Numbered from the stretch's first letter, positions 1 through 8,383 are shown. The stretch: DNA of 64,000 bases from Paenibacillus sp. OVF10 (GCA_022836915.1 CP094668.1:2232001-2296000), one strand, 5' to 3'. The notes: a model not told the origin generated them from the sequence alone. Translations and numbers: made by a program.

Positions 1-1657
1 AGACGATGCTGCCATTCGTGCCTGGATTCGTCGGTACACCTTGGATCACGGCATGCTGACTTCGGAAGCGAAGGATGCTCAAGAGGAGTCCGTGTACGAG
101 AATTATTATGATTACCGCGAATTAGCCAAAAAGATGCCTCCACACCGTATTCTCGCGATTAATCGCGGTGAACGTGAGAGTATTCTCAAAGTCGGCCTGG
201 ATGTACAGGCAGAACCGGCCCATCGTCATATGGAAGGACAGATCATTCGTGGTGCTTCTGCCGTGCAGGATATCCTGCGTGATGTGATTGAAGATGCATA
301 CAAGCGGCTTATTGCGCCTTCCATCGAGCGTGAAGTTCGTGGAGAACTGACGGAAAAAGGTGAAAATCAAGCCATTTCAGTATTCTCGGCCAATCTGCGT
401 AATCTGTTGCTTCAACCGCCGATTCATGGCAAACGTGTGTTGGGTGTCGATCCGGCCTATCGTACCGGCTGTAAACTGGCTGTAGTAGATGATACCGGCA
501 AGCTGCTGGAAGTGGCTGTGACCTACCCAACGCCACCACACAACAAGAAACGTGAAGCTGCGGAAGTATTCCATCGGATGATCAAGCAATATGATATCGG
601 ACTGATCGTCATTGGTAATGGTACCGGATCACGTGAAACGGAGCAGTTTGTTGCCGAGATCATTCAGGAGAACGGTGATGAAAGTCTTGTGTATCTGATT
701 GTTAATGAAGCAGGCGCGAGTGTATATTCTGCGTCCAAGCTGGCCCAGGAAGAGTTCCCGGATCTGGATGTTGCGGAGCGCAGTGCAGCTTCCATTGCAC
801 GCCGTGTACAAGACCCGCTTGCGGAGTTGGTTAAGATTGATCCAAAAGCCATTGGCGTGGGTCAATATCAGCATGACGTATCCCAGAAGGTTCTGGAAGA
901 AAGCCTAAAGGCTGTCGTGGAATCCGCAGTTAACCATGTGGGTGTGGACGTGAATACGGCATCACCTTCGTTGCTGTCATATGTTGCCGGAGTTAACGCT
1001 ACGATTGCCAAAAACATCGTGAAGTACCGTGAAGAAAATGGCCGGTTTACGAACCGCCGTCAGCTTCAGAAGGTGCCACGTCTGGGTGCCAAAACCTATG
1101 AGCAGTGCGTAGGATTTATGCGTATTGGTGAGGGAGAGAACCCGCTGGATCGTACACCTATTCACCCTGAGTCTTACAAGGTAGTGGATCAGCTGTTCAA
1201 GGAGCTTCAGGTTGCACTGGACAAGCTGGGCAGCAAAGAACTGTCGGTATTACTGTCAGAGCAACAGCCAGAACAATTGGCCGTGAAACTGGACGTAGGT
1301 GTGCCTACATTGCGTGACATTCTGGACAGCTTGCAGCGTCCGGGGCGTGACCCGCGTGAAGAAATGCCGTTGCCAATCTTCCGTACAGATGTATTGAAAA
1401 TTGAGGATCTGGTGGAAGGCATGGAGCTGCAAGGTACAGTTCGGAATGTTATTGATTTTGGTGCCTTTGTTGATATTGGGATCAAGAGTGATGGGCTTGT
1501 CCATATCTCACAGCTCAGCAACGGGTATGTTAAACATCCGATGGATGTTGTATCTGTCGGAGATAATGTAACGGTCTGGGTTATGAATGTGGATACCAAA
1601 AAAGGCCGTGTCGGCCTTACGATGAAAAAGCCTGCTTCTGCGCAACAGTCTTCTTAA
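1..1657 (+). CDS. tex: Tex-family S1 RNA-binding protein (5' end cut by window)
   Basis: C-terminal about 550 residues of a Tex/YdcI transcription accessory protein. The frame is open from base 2, so the TTG at 41 is internal and the true start lies upstream of the window. Visible in order: a YqgF/RNase H-like fold (VLGVDPAYRTGCKLA), a helix-hairpin-helix segment (NTASPSLLSYVAGVN) and a C-terminal S1 domain (GTVRNVIDFGAFVDIG). Family members bind nucleic acid in the cytoplasm and affect transcription; the exact role is not fixed by sequence. A hairpin terminator follows directly. Next come cmpA and sprT, an order I recall from Bacillus (ydcI, cmpA, ydcK). The gene shows no frame break in the visible part. 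Confidence 0.95.
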   Translation, partial: DDAAIRAWIRRYTLDHGMLTSEAKDAQEESVYENYYDYRELAKKMPPHRILAINRGERESILKVGLDVQAEPAHRHMEGQIIRGASAVQDILRDVIEDAYKRLIAPSIEREVRGELTEKGENQAISVFSANLRNLLLQPPIHGKRVLGVDPAYRTGCKLAVVDDTGKLLEVAVTYPTPPHNKKREAAEVFHRMIKQYDIGLIVIGNGTGSRETEQFVAEIIQENGDESLVYLIVNEAGASVYSASKLAQEEFPDLDVAERSAASIARRVQDPLAELVKIDPKAIGVGQYQHDVSQKVLEESLKAVVESAVNHVGVDVNTASPSLLSYVAGVNATIAKNIVKYREENGRFTNRRQLQKVPRLGAKTYEQCVGFMRIGEGENPLDRTPIHPESYKVVDQLFKELQVALDKLGSKELSVLLSEQQPEQLAVKLDVGVPTLRDILDSLQRPGRDPREEMPLPIFRTDVLKIEDLVEGMELQGTVRNVIDFGAFVDIGIKSDGLVHISQLSNGYVKHPMDVVSVGDNVTVWVMNVDTKKGRVGLTMKKPASAQQSS

Positions 1658-1672
1658 ATAGTAGGATTGGAG

Positions 1673-1705
1673 AACAGCCTTCCCTAACCAGGAAGGCTGT
1701 TTGTT
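1673..1705 (+). terminator. rho-independent terminator after tex
   Basis: Perfect 11-bp stem, AACAGCCTTCC with GGAAGGCTGTT, 7-nt loop, followed by a T-rich stretch, 15 nt after the tex stop. Confidence 0.75.
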
Positions 1706-1783
1706 GTCGACAGTAATAGTCCCGTTGTCCGTTCTAATTCCTCTAGTAAGTACGGTGGGCAATATGTGCATTTTCTTAAAGTA

Positions 1784-1837
1784 CGTGTTCAAAAGGGCAT
1801 CCTTCGTAATCCAATGCAGACTTTTATGAACAACCTC
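1784..1837 (-). repeat. interspersed repeat family A, copy A
   Basis: On the minus strand it reads GAGGTTGTTCATAAAAG, then GATTACGAAGGATGCC, then TTTTGAACACG. Ends and core match the long copy at 46835-47050, including the shared GATTACGAAGGATGCC block. It begins at the base after the cmpA stop codon. The ends are imperfect inverted repeats built on GTTCAAAAAG. Confidence 0.8.
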
Positions 1838-1981
1838 TTAAAGTTCGTTCTCCGCGCTGCGTGGTGTGCCATTTGCTGGTTTGTTACGATAAAAGAACCA
1901 GCATTCGTTCAGCAACTTGATTTGCCGGCTATCCTTTTTGTGAAATGCACGCATCAGTTGATTGCAAAGCCATTGAGGCAA
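1838..1981 (-). CDS. cmpA: cortex morphogenetic protein CmpA (47 aa)
   Basis: A 47-residue ORF beginning MPQWLCNQLMRAF and containing IKLLNECWFFYRNK, the signature I recognise for CmpA. CmpA is a small sporulation protein that links coat and cortex assembly in Bacillus, where it is turned over via ClpXP. The start is TTG at 1981, 6 nt behind AGGAGGAG. The place between tex and sprT supports the call. The C-terminus runs to an interspersed repeat that starts at the base after the TAA, so the last residues may be lineage-specific. There is no signal peptide or membrane segment. Identification is by motif memory only. Confidence 0.8.
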   Translation of the reverse strand: MPQWLCNQLMRAFHKKDSRQIKLLNECWFFYRNKPANGTPRSAENEL

Positions 1982-2090
1982 GGGTATCTCCTCCTCTTGC
2001 ATAATTCATCTGTACGTTAGCATATGTGGCAATAGCCTGGACTGTGCGGGATAAGTGGAGGCCTCCGGCAAATCAATCTTGTTCATCAAA

Positions 2091-2127
2091 AAAAGCACAA
2101 ATCCCAATTCAGGGAGATGTGCTTTTT
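2091..2127 (-). terminator. terminator downstream of the 2162-2518 gene
   Basis: Arms AAAAGCACAAATCCC and GGGAGATGTGCTTTT with a 6-nt loop, and A/T runs on both sides, so it can act in either direction. Confidence 0.7.
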
Positions 2128-2161
2128 GTTCTCATCATTATAAAATGATACCTGAGGTGAA

Positions 2162-2518
2162 TTAGAGAGCTTCCATCTCTTCTTCATACCATTGTTCCAA
2201 TTGGGCCTGAAGAGCCCGGATTTCGGTCAGCAGAGAAATCAAAGGATAATGGCTTTCACGTAGTGCTGCAAAAGATTCTTCAAGCGCATTGATATAATCA
2301 AGGCCGCCGATGATAGTAAGATTTTCGTTCAGGAGATCGAGGCTGTCACATTCGGCGATCGCCCAAGGCAGGACAGGGACATCTGCTGCAGTGAGTTTAT
2401 CAATTTCCTTGTGCAGGCGCAGGTTGAGCGCACTGAGTTGATAGGCGTAATCTGCCGGCATTTCCACGAACTGCAATTGTTGTTCCTGATGCAGGATGAC
2501 ATAGCGCATTGTAGGCAT
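2162..2518 (-). CDS. conserved hypothetical protein (118 aa)
   Basis: Acidic, helix-rich soluble protein with no signal peptide or membrane segment. Conserved-looking stretches are LPWAIAECDSLDLL and a C-terminal LEQWYEEEMEAL. I know close homologues only as an uncharacterised protein near sprT in Paenibacillus, sometimes labelled hydrolase/acyltransferase without catalytic motifs I can see here. I chose the ATG at 2518 (MPTMRYVIL) because a GAGGGGAG ribosome site lies upstream; an in-frame ATG at 2545 would place that site inside the gene. Divergent from sprT, transcribed towards cmpA. Confidence 0.7.
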   Translation of the reverse strand: MPTMRYVILHQEQQLQFVEMPADYAYQLSALNLRLHKEIDKLTAADVPVLPWAIAECDSLDLLNENLTIIGGLDYINALEESFAALRESHYPLISLLTEIRALQAQLEQWYEEEMEAL

Positions 2519-2637
2519 AACGAGTAATAATCTCCCCTCATACATTCTACTTGACAGTGTAGCCTACGAAACGGTTAAAATTCAAGTATTATGCCGGAAA
2601 AACAAATGCTCCGAGGGGGTGCAAGGAGAGGGTACCG

Positions 2638-3097
2638 ATGGAAAATGAGGAATTGCAACAATGGATTGAACAGGTATCACTGGATCATTTCGGAGTGCCG
2701 TTCACCCATGAAGCGTTGTTTAACAGTCGCCTGACCACGACGGGGGCGTTATATGCTCAAAAGTCACCGGATTGAGATCAATCCGCATCAACTCGAAGCC
2801 TACGGGCGAGATGAGGTTGAGAAAATTATCAAACATGAGCTGTGTCACTATCATTTGCATATTCGCGGGCGCGGCTATCAGCATCGTGATCCGGAATTCA
2901 AGGCTTTATTGCAGAAGGTCGGCGGCTCGCGTTACTGCCAATCACTTCCTGACGGTAAAGGCAGAAAGCCGCTGCCATATCGTTATAAGCTGGTGTGCAA
3001 GAGCTGTGGTACGGAATATTTGCGCAAGCGGAAAATAGATCCGAAGCGTTACCGTTGTGGTCGTTGCGCGGGAAAACTGGGCCTTCAGAATATCTGA
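2638..3097 (+). CDS. sprT: SprT-like zinc metalloprotease family protein (one frame break)
   Basis: YdcK/SprT family, about 153 residues when repaired. The N-terminal part (MENEELQQWIEQ to RLTTTG) and the part from MLKSHRIEINP onward lie in different frames. Adding two G in the G5 run at 2742-2746 restores the family sequence TTGGRYMLKSH. Zinc-binding HELCHYHLH is intact, and a zinc-ribbon pattern CKSCG ... CGRC follows near the C-terminus. Start ATG 2638 stands behind AAGGAGAG. The bacterial family is poorly characterised; eukaryotic relatives degrade DNA-protein crosslinks. The break is most likely a sequencing error. Confidence 0.85.
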
Positions 3098-3190
3098 TGT
3101 GTGTATCATTCAATGTATTAAAGAAAGTGATGGTAGGGATGTTGACTTGGATTATTAATCATGATAAATTAATCTTATTCAAGTTAATTT

Positions 3191-3266
3191 TCCCTGATAG
3201 CTCAGTTGGTAGAGCACTCGACTGTTAATCGAGTTGTCACAGGTTCGAGCCCTGTTCGGGGAGCCA
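3191..3266 (+). tRNA. tRNA-Asn (GTT)
   Basis: Cloverleaf with acceptor TCCCTGA/TCGGGGA, D-loop AGCTCAGTTGGTAGA, anticodon GTT within ACTGTTAATC, T-arm GGTTCGAGCC, encoded CCA at 3264-3266. Confidence 0.97.
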
Positions 3267-3272
3267 TTTCTT

Positions 3273-3361
3273 GGAGAGATACCCAAGTGGCTATAAGGGG
3301 ACCCTCTGCTAAGGGGTTAGACTGCGTAAGCGGTGCGAGGGTTCGAATCCCTCTCTCTCCG
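3273..3361 (+). tRNA. tRNA-Ser (GCT)
   Basis: 89-nt class II tRNA with acceptor GGAGAGA/TCTCTCC, anticodon GCT in CTCTGCTAAGG, long variable arm and discriminator G. CCA is not encoded. It lies 6 nt after tRNA-Asn and probably shares its transcript. Part of its 3' end is repeated at 3462-3482. Confidence 0.96.
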
Positions 3362-3461
3362 TTCTGAATTAAACTTCTCTGCAAAGGGATGAGAACCCTA
3401 AAGGTTCGTCGGAGCATAAGCTTCGTTAGCAATACTTCGCAGTCTCGAACGAAGTGAGAGT

Positions 3462-3482
3462 ATCCCTCTCTCTCCGTTCTGA
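3462..3482 (+). repeat. 21-bp duplication of the tRNA-Ser 3' end and flank
   Basis: ATCCCTCTCTCTCCGTTCTGA is identical to 3347-3367, which spans the tRNA-Ser T-stem, acceptor 3' strand and flank. The 94 bases between the copies carry no gene. The arrangement is like an att site duplicated at a tRNA 3' end. Confidence 0.7.
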
Positions 3483-3487
3483 TTCAC

Positions 3488-3542
3488 CAAAAAATCCTCT
3501 TCACATTAGACCGGTTAACGGTCAGTGTGAAGGGATTTTTTA
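3488..3542. terminator. bidirectional terminator between tRNAs and the arsR-type gene
   Basis: Long stem AAAAATCC-CTTCACA with TGTGAAGGGATTTTT, inner arms GACCG/CGGTC, and A/T tracts on both sides. Confidence 0.85.
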
Positions 3543-3582
3543 CGTTTATTCATCTTTGCTTATCCCTTGTATAAGCTTCTGC

Positions 3583-4281
3583 TTAAAGTGAAATGCTCAA
3601 CACCTCGTATAAACCTTTCTTGCCTGCTTCCGTCACTTCGACAGAGCGACTTCCTGTTTTTTGACGAATCCAGTCCAGTTCCGATAATCGATGTCTGAGT
3701 TGTTCCCCAAGCATACCTGAGAGATGATGACGGCGTTCGCTCCAATCCAGACATTTGCGAGCGATGGCCCGGCGTGATCCTGGCTGCATCTGAAGTTTAA
3801 TTCCAAACGTAGTGAACCACTGTATTCCTTTCTCTGTAACTTGATAATCCTTGCTATGTGCCTCTTCGGGCTCTGAAAGATAACCCTTCTGTACTAAGGC
3901 TTCACAGAGCGAGATTCCCAATTTTCCGGCCAGATGACCATAACAGGTCCGTGCATAACTCAGTTGTTGAAGCTGATCGGATTGTTTGAGAGAGCGGATC
4001 TGAACAGGCGGGGCAATACTGGCCATCGTTTCAATCAGATTAGCAATTTCTTTGTTTGCAAGACGGTAGTATCGATGGCGTCCTTGTTGTTCAACTTCAA
4101 GTAATCCTCCCTCTACGAGTTTAGCTAGATGGCTGCTTGCCGTCTGGGGAGTGACACTTGCCATATGAGCAAGCTCACCTGCGGGCAACGCACGGCCATC
4201 CAGTAAGGATGACAGAAAAATAGCGCGGCTTGGATCAGCGATTAACGACGCAATAACAGTAATATTCGGATATACATTCAT
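3583..4281 (-). CDS. ArsR-family winged-helix regulator
   Basis: 232 residues. The N-terminal ArsR-type winged helix covers about residues 5-90: ADPSRAIFLSSLLDGRALPAGELA, recognition helix TPQTASSHLAKLVEGGLLEVEQQGRHRYYRL. The C-terminal half has no metal-binding cysteine cluster of the ArsR/SmtB type; it resembles the long ArsR-like YdfF group. It is divergent from a flavin-reductase gene, a pairing like B. subtilis ydfF-ydfE, so it probably controls that gene and itself from the 107-bp gap. The ligand is unknown. Confidence 0.85.
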   Translation of the reverse strand: MNVYPNITVIASLIADPSRAIFLSSLLDGRALPAGELAHMASVTPQTASSHLAKLVEGGLLEVEQQGRHRYYRLANKEIANLIETMASIAPPVQIRSLKQSDQLQQLSYARTCYGHLAGKLGISLCEALVQKGYLSEPEEAHSKDYQVTEKGIQWFTTFGIKLQMQPGSRRAIARKCLDWSERRHHLSGMLGEQLRHRLSELDWIRQKTGSRSVEVTEAGKKGLYEVLSISL

Positions 4282-4388
4282 ACTTCGATCATATCTGAAC
4301 TATTACTGTATTACAATCCAGTTGTATCGTCCCATATGGGTCAGATTGAGCTTATAAATCATTGGAATTGGAACAGGAGAGGTACAGG

Positions 4389-5048
4389 ATGAAAAAGATA
4401 ACGAAACAGGACTTTGCTACAGGGCAGTTGTCCGAGAGTCCAGCAGTGATTCAACATGAAACGATTAATCCCAGTATTTTATATTATGGTACGCCTGTAT
4501 TGCTGCTAAGCACATTAAATGAGGATGGGTCAACCAACCTGTCACCATTATCCTCATCTTGGGCGCTGGGGGATTGTTTGGTTCTTGGTCTAGGTATACA
4601 GGGCAAAGCCTATGAAAATCTGAGTCGACACCCTGAGTGCGTGATTAATCTGCCAGATGCGACCATGTGGAGACAGGTTGAGGCATTGGGTCGTTATACG
4701 GGAGTTACCCCGGTTCCTGAGGATAAACGGCAGATGGGCTATGAATATTGTCATGATAAATTCACTGTAGCTGGACTGACATCCGAATGCTCGGTTCAGG
4801 TGGCTCCAGATAAAATAGTTGAATGTCCGCTCCAGATTGAAGCGGCAGTACAAAACATTCGTATTCCCGAACATACACCGTTCATGGCGATTGTCGAAGT
4901 GAAAGCGTTAAAGGTGCACGCGCACACAAGGCTAATATCTGGACCGAACAAGATTAATCCAGAGGAATGGCATCCGCTGATATATAATTTCAGACATTAT
5001 TACGGATTGGGAGAGAGACAAGGGGAAAATTTCCGGGCAGAGAATTGA
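4389..5048 (+). CDS. flavin reductase-like (FMN-binding split barrel) protein
   Basis: 219-residue protein of the flavin-reductase-like domain family. The barrel core TPVLLLSTLNEDGSTNLSPL and SSSWALGDCLVLG is at residues 35-75, and a later FMAIVEVKALKVH strand is visible. Such proteins bind FMN in the cytoplasm; the electron donor and acceptor here cannot be told. ATG 4389 has an AGGAGAGG site 7 nt upstream; the longer frame from 4362 is less likely. Divergent from the ArsR-type regulator at 3583-4281, its likely controller. Confidence 0.85.
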   Translation: MKKITKQDFATGQLSESPAVIQHETINPSILYYGTPVLLLSTLNEDGSTNLSPLSSSWALGDCLVLGLGIQGKAYENLSRHPECVINLPDATMWRQVEALGRYTGVTPVPEDKRQMGYEYCHDKFTVAGLTSECSVQVAPDKIVECPLQIEAAVQNIRIPEHTPFMAIVEVKALKVHAHTRLISGPNKINPEEWHPLIYNFRHYYGLGERQGENFRAEN

Positions 5049-5141
5049 CCTGGACGGAAGTTCTTTATTAGTCATGTAAAGATTGGGTAATAGTAAAGAT
5101 AGACTAATGTAAGCATATACATAATGCAAGAGGTGATGTGC

Positions 5142-5975
5142 ATGGAAGTGGAATATTTGATGCGTGTACTCATAGCTGGAATATGTGGTGTGCTAATCGG
5201 ATATGAGCGCAAGAATCGAATGAAAGAGGCGGGAATTCGTACTCATTTTGTGGTCGCTGTCGGTGCTGCCCTGATGATGATTGTGTCCAAATACGGATTC
5301 CAGGATCAGGCTGGCTGGGACAATCTGTCTCTTGATCCTTCAAGGATCGCTGCACAAGTCGTTAGTGGTGTGGGGTTCATTGGAGCGGGCATGATCTTCA
5401 CACAGCGTCACACGGTCAGGGGATTGACCACAGCGGCTGGCATATGGGCTACGGCAGGCATGGGACTTGCTGTGGGTTCAGGTCTGTATTGGACGGGTGC
5501 AGGCGTGACACTGCTTATTGTCGTGGCACAGATGTTACTGCATAGACCCACACGCTGGCTGGTATCCGCCCGAACAGAGACGTTAACCATCCATCTGCAA
5601 AATGAGGGAGAGGCCCTGAAGACTGTTTTGGCACTGCTGGGGCAGGAGAAGATCTCGGTCATCGGATTTAAGACAGAACAGCAAACAAGCACAGACTCCG
5701 TGGAAGAGACTGTGCTTGAGTTCACGTTGCAACTGCCGGGTTCATACCGGGGCGAGCAACTGATTATTTTGTTACAGGACGTGCCTCACGTTCGATCTGC
5801 GGAGTTAAATGAAGCGAACCTGCATGGCTCAACAGGCGACCATGCAGGTTCAGTGCTTAATTCAGTATGGGTTCAATTACTGACCCTCTCCGACAATCGT
5901 TTCTGGACGGGACACCGGTTTACCTTCAAGCAGGCACTCGATGGCATGGGCAACACCGTGCTCCACATTGGTTAG
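5142..5975 (+). CDS. MgtC/SapB family membrane protein
   Basis: MgtC-family inner-membrane protein. Several hydrophobic helices fill residues 5-140, with family motifs GVLIGYERKNRMKEAGIRTH, VGVGFIGAGMIF-type VSGVGFIGAGMIF and LTTAAGIWATAGMGLAVG. A cytosolic ACT-like tail follows. MgtC proteins modulate ion homeostasis or ATP synthase under Mg2+ stress; the exact role here is open. ATG 5142 follows AAGAGGTGATGTGC. The frame overlaps the convergent cof gene by 99 bp and reads through a hairpin at 5816-5851. A single missing base near 5800 would instead give a stop near 5811, about 223 residues, before the hairpin. Confidence 0.88.
   Translation: MEVEYLMRVLIAGICGVLIGYERKNRMKEAGIRTHFVVAVGAALMMIVSKYGFQDQAGWDNLSLDPSRIAAQVVSGVGFIGAGMIFTQRHTVRGLTTAAGIWATAGMGLAVGSGLYWTGAGVTLLIVVAQMLLHRPTRWLVSARTETLTIHLQNEGEALKTVLALLGQEKISVIGFKTEQQTSTDSVEETVLEFTLQLPGSYRGEQLIILLQDVPHVRSAELNEANLHGSTGDHAGSVLNSVWVQLLTLSDNRFWTGHRFTFKQALDGMGNTVLHIG
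5816..5851. terminator. possible shared terminator hairpin between mgtC and cof
   Basis: Perfect 11-bp arms AACCTGCATGG and CCATGCAGGTT around a 12-nt loop. It has no strong T-run on either side. It lies inside the mgtC frame as read but would be intergenic if mgtC ends near 5811. Confidence 0.45.
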
Positions 5976-6772
5976 CGTTATCGCTTTGGCTAATGCCTGG
6001 ATTTCGGGTTCGCCATTACCCATGGCGATGCCGAGTCCTGCCATTTTTAACATGGAGACATCGTTGAAGTTATCACCGATCGCTACTGTATCTTCCATGG
6101 AGATGTTCAGGTGAGCCGCCAGTTTGGTGAGGGCATTACCTTTGGATACGTCCGGGTGCTGCATTTCGAAGTTATGCTCAAAGGATACAACCATGGCGAC
6201 ATCGGATCGGGATGCGAAGTATTCTCGTCCTCTCTTTACTTTGTCCGGATTCATGGAGAAGGCCATAATATTATAGACGTAGGCTTCTGCCGGAATTTCC
6301 AGATGGCTGTTTACGTGGTGATAGTCTTTTTGTCATAGTGTTTCTTGATGGAGCGAATCATGCGTGCAATGTCCTCACCAGGGTTCGAACCAAGAACACG
6401 TTCCATCTCGGCGAGCAAGGTCTCATGACTGCTACGCGGGGCATAGATGCCTTGTTGCGTTGAAGCCTCATAATAGACATCATGATCTTCCAGCCACTGC
6501 ATGACGGAAGCTGCTGTGTCACGCTCAAGCGGAAGATGGAATAAACGTTCACCGTCTGCATCATGAATTGTCGCTCCGTTGGAGCCGATAATTGGGGTTT
6601 TGATCCCGCCTTCGCGGCTGATGGTCACAACATCGGAATAGACACGTCCTGTAGCAATGGTAACCTTCATACCGGATTGCTGGGCCTTTTGGATGGCTGC
6701 GGCGTTCTCCGGGCTAATCTGGCTATCTATATTCAACAAAGTTCCATCTAAATCTGTGGCAAATAATTTCAT
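5877..6772 (-). CDS. Cof-type HAD hydrolase (one frame break)
   Basis: HAD-superfamily phosphatase, Cof subfamily IIB, about 298 residues when repaired. Motif I FATDLDGTLLN is at the N-terminus, motif II TIATGR follows, and motifs III/IV are seen in K(GNALTKLA) and AIGDNFNDVSML. The T5 run at 6327-6331 (A5 on the coding strand) needs one more base; the frame then reads YDKKDYHHVNSHLEIP and joins both halves. Substrates are usually phosphorylated sugars or flavin/pyridoxal phosphates; none can be assigned. The ATG at 6772 lies 4 nt after the deoR stop, with the AAGGAG site inside deoR, so the two form an operon. Confidence 0.88.
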
Positions 6773-6776
6773 ATAT

Positions 6777-7552
6777 TTACAACTCCTTATCATCTGTTGG
6801 TTCAGGAATGAGAATCTCAACCTGTTGTTCGGCTAGAAAAACAAGCCATTCTTTGGTTGGCCAATGATCCGTAATCAATACATCCACCAATGACCAGTCG
6901 GCAAAACGATAACCATAACGTCTATCAAACTTGGATTGATCTGCAAGAACAACAACCTTCTTGGCAGCTTTCATCATTTGGTGTTTAATTTTCCCTTCCT
7001 CTTCGGAAGCGCTGAAGCCATCCATGGTGATACCGCCAATACCGATAAAGGCTTTATCTACATAATAGTGGGAGAGGGTCTCAATAACAGAGGTACCGTA
7101 GACATAACGTTGTTCCTTATCTACTTTGCCTCCGAGCAAACGAATCTGGACAGCAGTGTGATTGGAGAGAAGATCAGCGGAATGAATCGAATTAGTAATG
7201 ACGGTACAGGATTTGCCGTCTAAGTTCTCGGCACAGGCCTGCACAGTCGTGGAAGAGTCCAGAATAATGATCTCGCCTTGCCTTACAATAGCCGCAGCGA
7301 GTTTGCCGATGGCCCTCTTTTCCTCAGATACATCGAGTAAACGGTCTTTGTAGGATCTGAATTCTTGCGGAGGAGGGGGAGAATCGCGCCGCCACGGGTT
7401 CGGATAATGGCATCCTGTTCCTCGAGCTTAATCAGATCCCTGCGTGCAGTATCCCGTGATACATCAAACAAGGCGACAATATCATCGGCTGAGATGCGAT
7501 TGTGTTTGCGTAGATGTTCAACAATGAGCTGCATTCGTTCTTCTTGAAACAA
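6777..7552 (-). CDS. DeoR-family transcriptional regulator (one frame break)
   Basis: About 258 residues when repaired. DeoR HTH at residues 1-57 (RISADDIVALFDVSRDTARRD) is followed by the sugar-phosphate-sensing domain (IILDSSTT, VITNS, AFIGIGGIT). The G5 run at 7375-7379 needs one more base to join RTRGGAILP to PPPQEFRSYKDR. Start is TTG at 7552 (MFQEERMQLIVEHL) with GGAGGTG upstream; a GTG at 7561 overlaps that site. First gene of an operon with the cof gene, so its ligand may be the HAD substrate or a related sugar phosphate. Repeated TTATAAGT motifs lie upstream. Confidence 0.88.
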
Positions 7553-7583
7553 AAATGTCACCTCCGAGTGTATGGATGACCGT

Positions 7584-7660
7584 ACTTATACTGATACTTT
7601 AATTATAAGTATTCTTAATGTGATTTGCAATATTATAAGTGAACGTAAGTTTTTATAAGT
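7584..7660. promoter_or_regulatory. TTATAAGT repeat cluster upstream of deoR
   Basis: TTATAAGT occurs at 7603-7610, 7633-7640 and 7653-7660 (30 and 20 bp apart), with the inverse ACTTATA at 7584-7590. The near-helical spacing and the place upstream of the TTG start suggest an operator array for the DeoR protein. Confidence 0.5.
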
Positions 7661-7794
7661 GTTTTAATGAATAGTTAACATTGTTCCTGCACGGGGATGA
7701 CACTGGCATGAATGGGGAGATGGCTAATATTAGGGATCTGAAGAGCCGTGTGCCAAAGACAAAAACGCTTGAAAAATAAAATTTAAAAAAAGTA

Positions 7795-7824
7795 TTGCAA
7801 GTTCAAATTGTCCTGTGGTATACT
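7795..7824 (+). promoter_or_regulatory. promoter of the tRNA Glu-Lys-Leu cluster
   Basis: TTGCAA (7795-7800), 18-bp spacer, TATACT (7819-7824), about 37 nt before tRNA-Glu. Confidence 0.6.
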
Positions 7825-7860
7825 CATTCTTGTCGCCAAGAAAGACAAACTTGTTATTAA

Positions 7861-7932
7861 GGCCCGTTGGTCAAGGGGTTAAGACACCTCCCTTTCACGG
7901 AGGTAACAGGGGTTCGAATCCCCTACGGGTCA
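7861..7932 (+). tRNA. tRNA-Glu (TTC)
   Basis: 72-nt cloverleaf with acceptor GGCCCGT/ACGGGTC, anticodon TTC in CCTTTCACGG, T-arm GGTTCGAATCC. CCA is not encoded. Confidence 0.96.
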
Positions 7933-8038
7933 TATCTTCACCACCTCATGAGATTTACATTTTCGATGAGTAATCCTCAAAGTCATTGCTCTTATAGACA
8001 AGAATGAAGCATGGCACATCCGGTGAAGTTTACAGCAA

Positions 8039-8114
8039 GAGCCATTAGCTCAGTTGGTAGAGCACCTGACTTTTAATCAGGGTGTCGAAGGTTCGAGCCC
8101 TTCATGGCTCACCA
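8039..8114 (+). tRNA. tRNA-Lys (TTT)
   Basis: 76-nt cloverleaf with acceptor GAGCCAT/ATGGCTC, D-loop AGCTCAGTTGGTAGA, anticodon TTT in GACTTTTAATC, encoded CCA at 8112-8114. Confidence 0.97.
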
Positions 8115-8131
8115 TTTTTACAATTGAATAT

Positions 8132-8214
8132 GCGGTCGTGGTGGAATGGCAGACACGCTATCTTGAGGGGGTAGTGGGTGTATACCCGTGGAGGTTCGAG
8201 TCCTCTCGACCGCA
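8132..8214 (+). tRNA. tRNA-Leu (GAG), copy 1
   Basis: 83-nt class II tRNA with acceptor GCGGTCG/CGACCGC, anticodon GAG in ATCTTGAGGGG, variable arm GTGGGTGTATACCCGT. Almost identical to 21148-21230; the differing variable-arm bases are a compensated pair. Confidence 0.96.
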
Positions 8215-8227
8215 TCACAGCAACAAT

Positions 8228-8270
8228 AAAAGATAGACTTCTATGATCATTCATGGGAGTCTATCTTTGT
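8228..8270 (+). terminator. terminator of the tRNA cluster
   Basis: AAAGATAGACT and AGTCTATCTTT arms with an 18-nt interior, 14 nt after tRNA-Leu. Confidence 0.8.
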
Positions 8271-8383
8271 GTTATACGATATGCATCATCCTGTTCCAGG
8301 CATATAAAGGCTGAGCATTCAGGAATAATGTGGTATAATTCAAGCAGATGAGTTGATTATTACGGTTGGAAGGCGGTTCTTGT

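Noticed and set aside
1766..2020. 84-codon plus-strand frame after tex
   Set aside because: It runs over repeat copy A and antisense to cmpA, which has the better start and a family signature.
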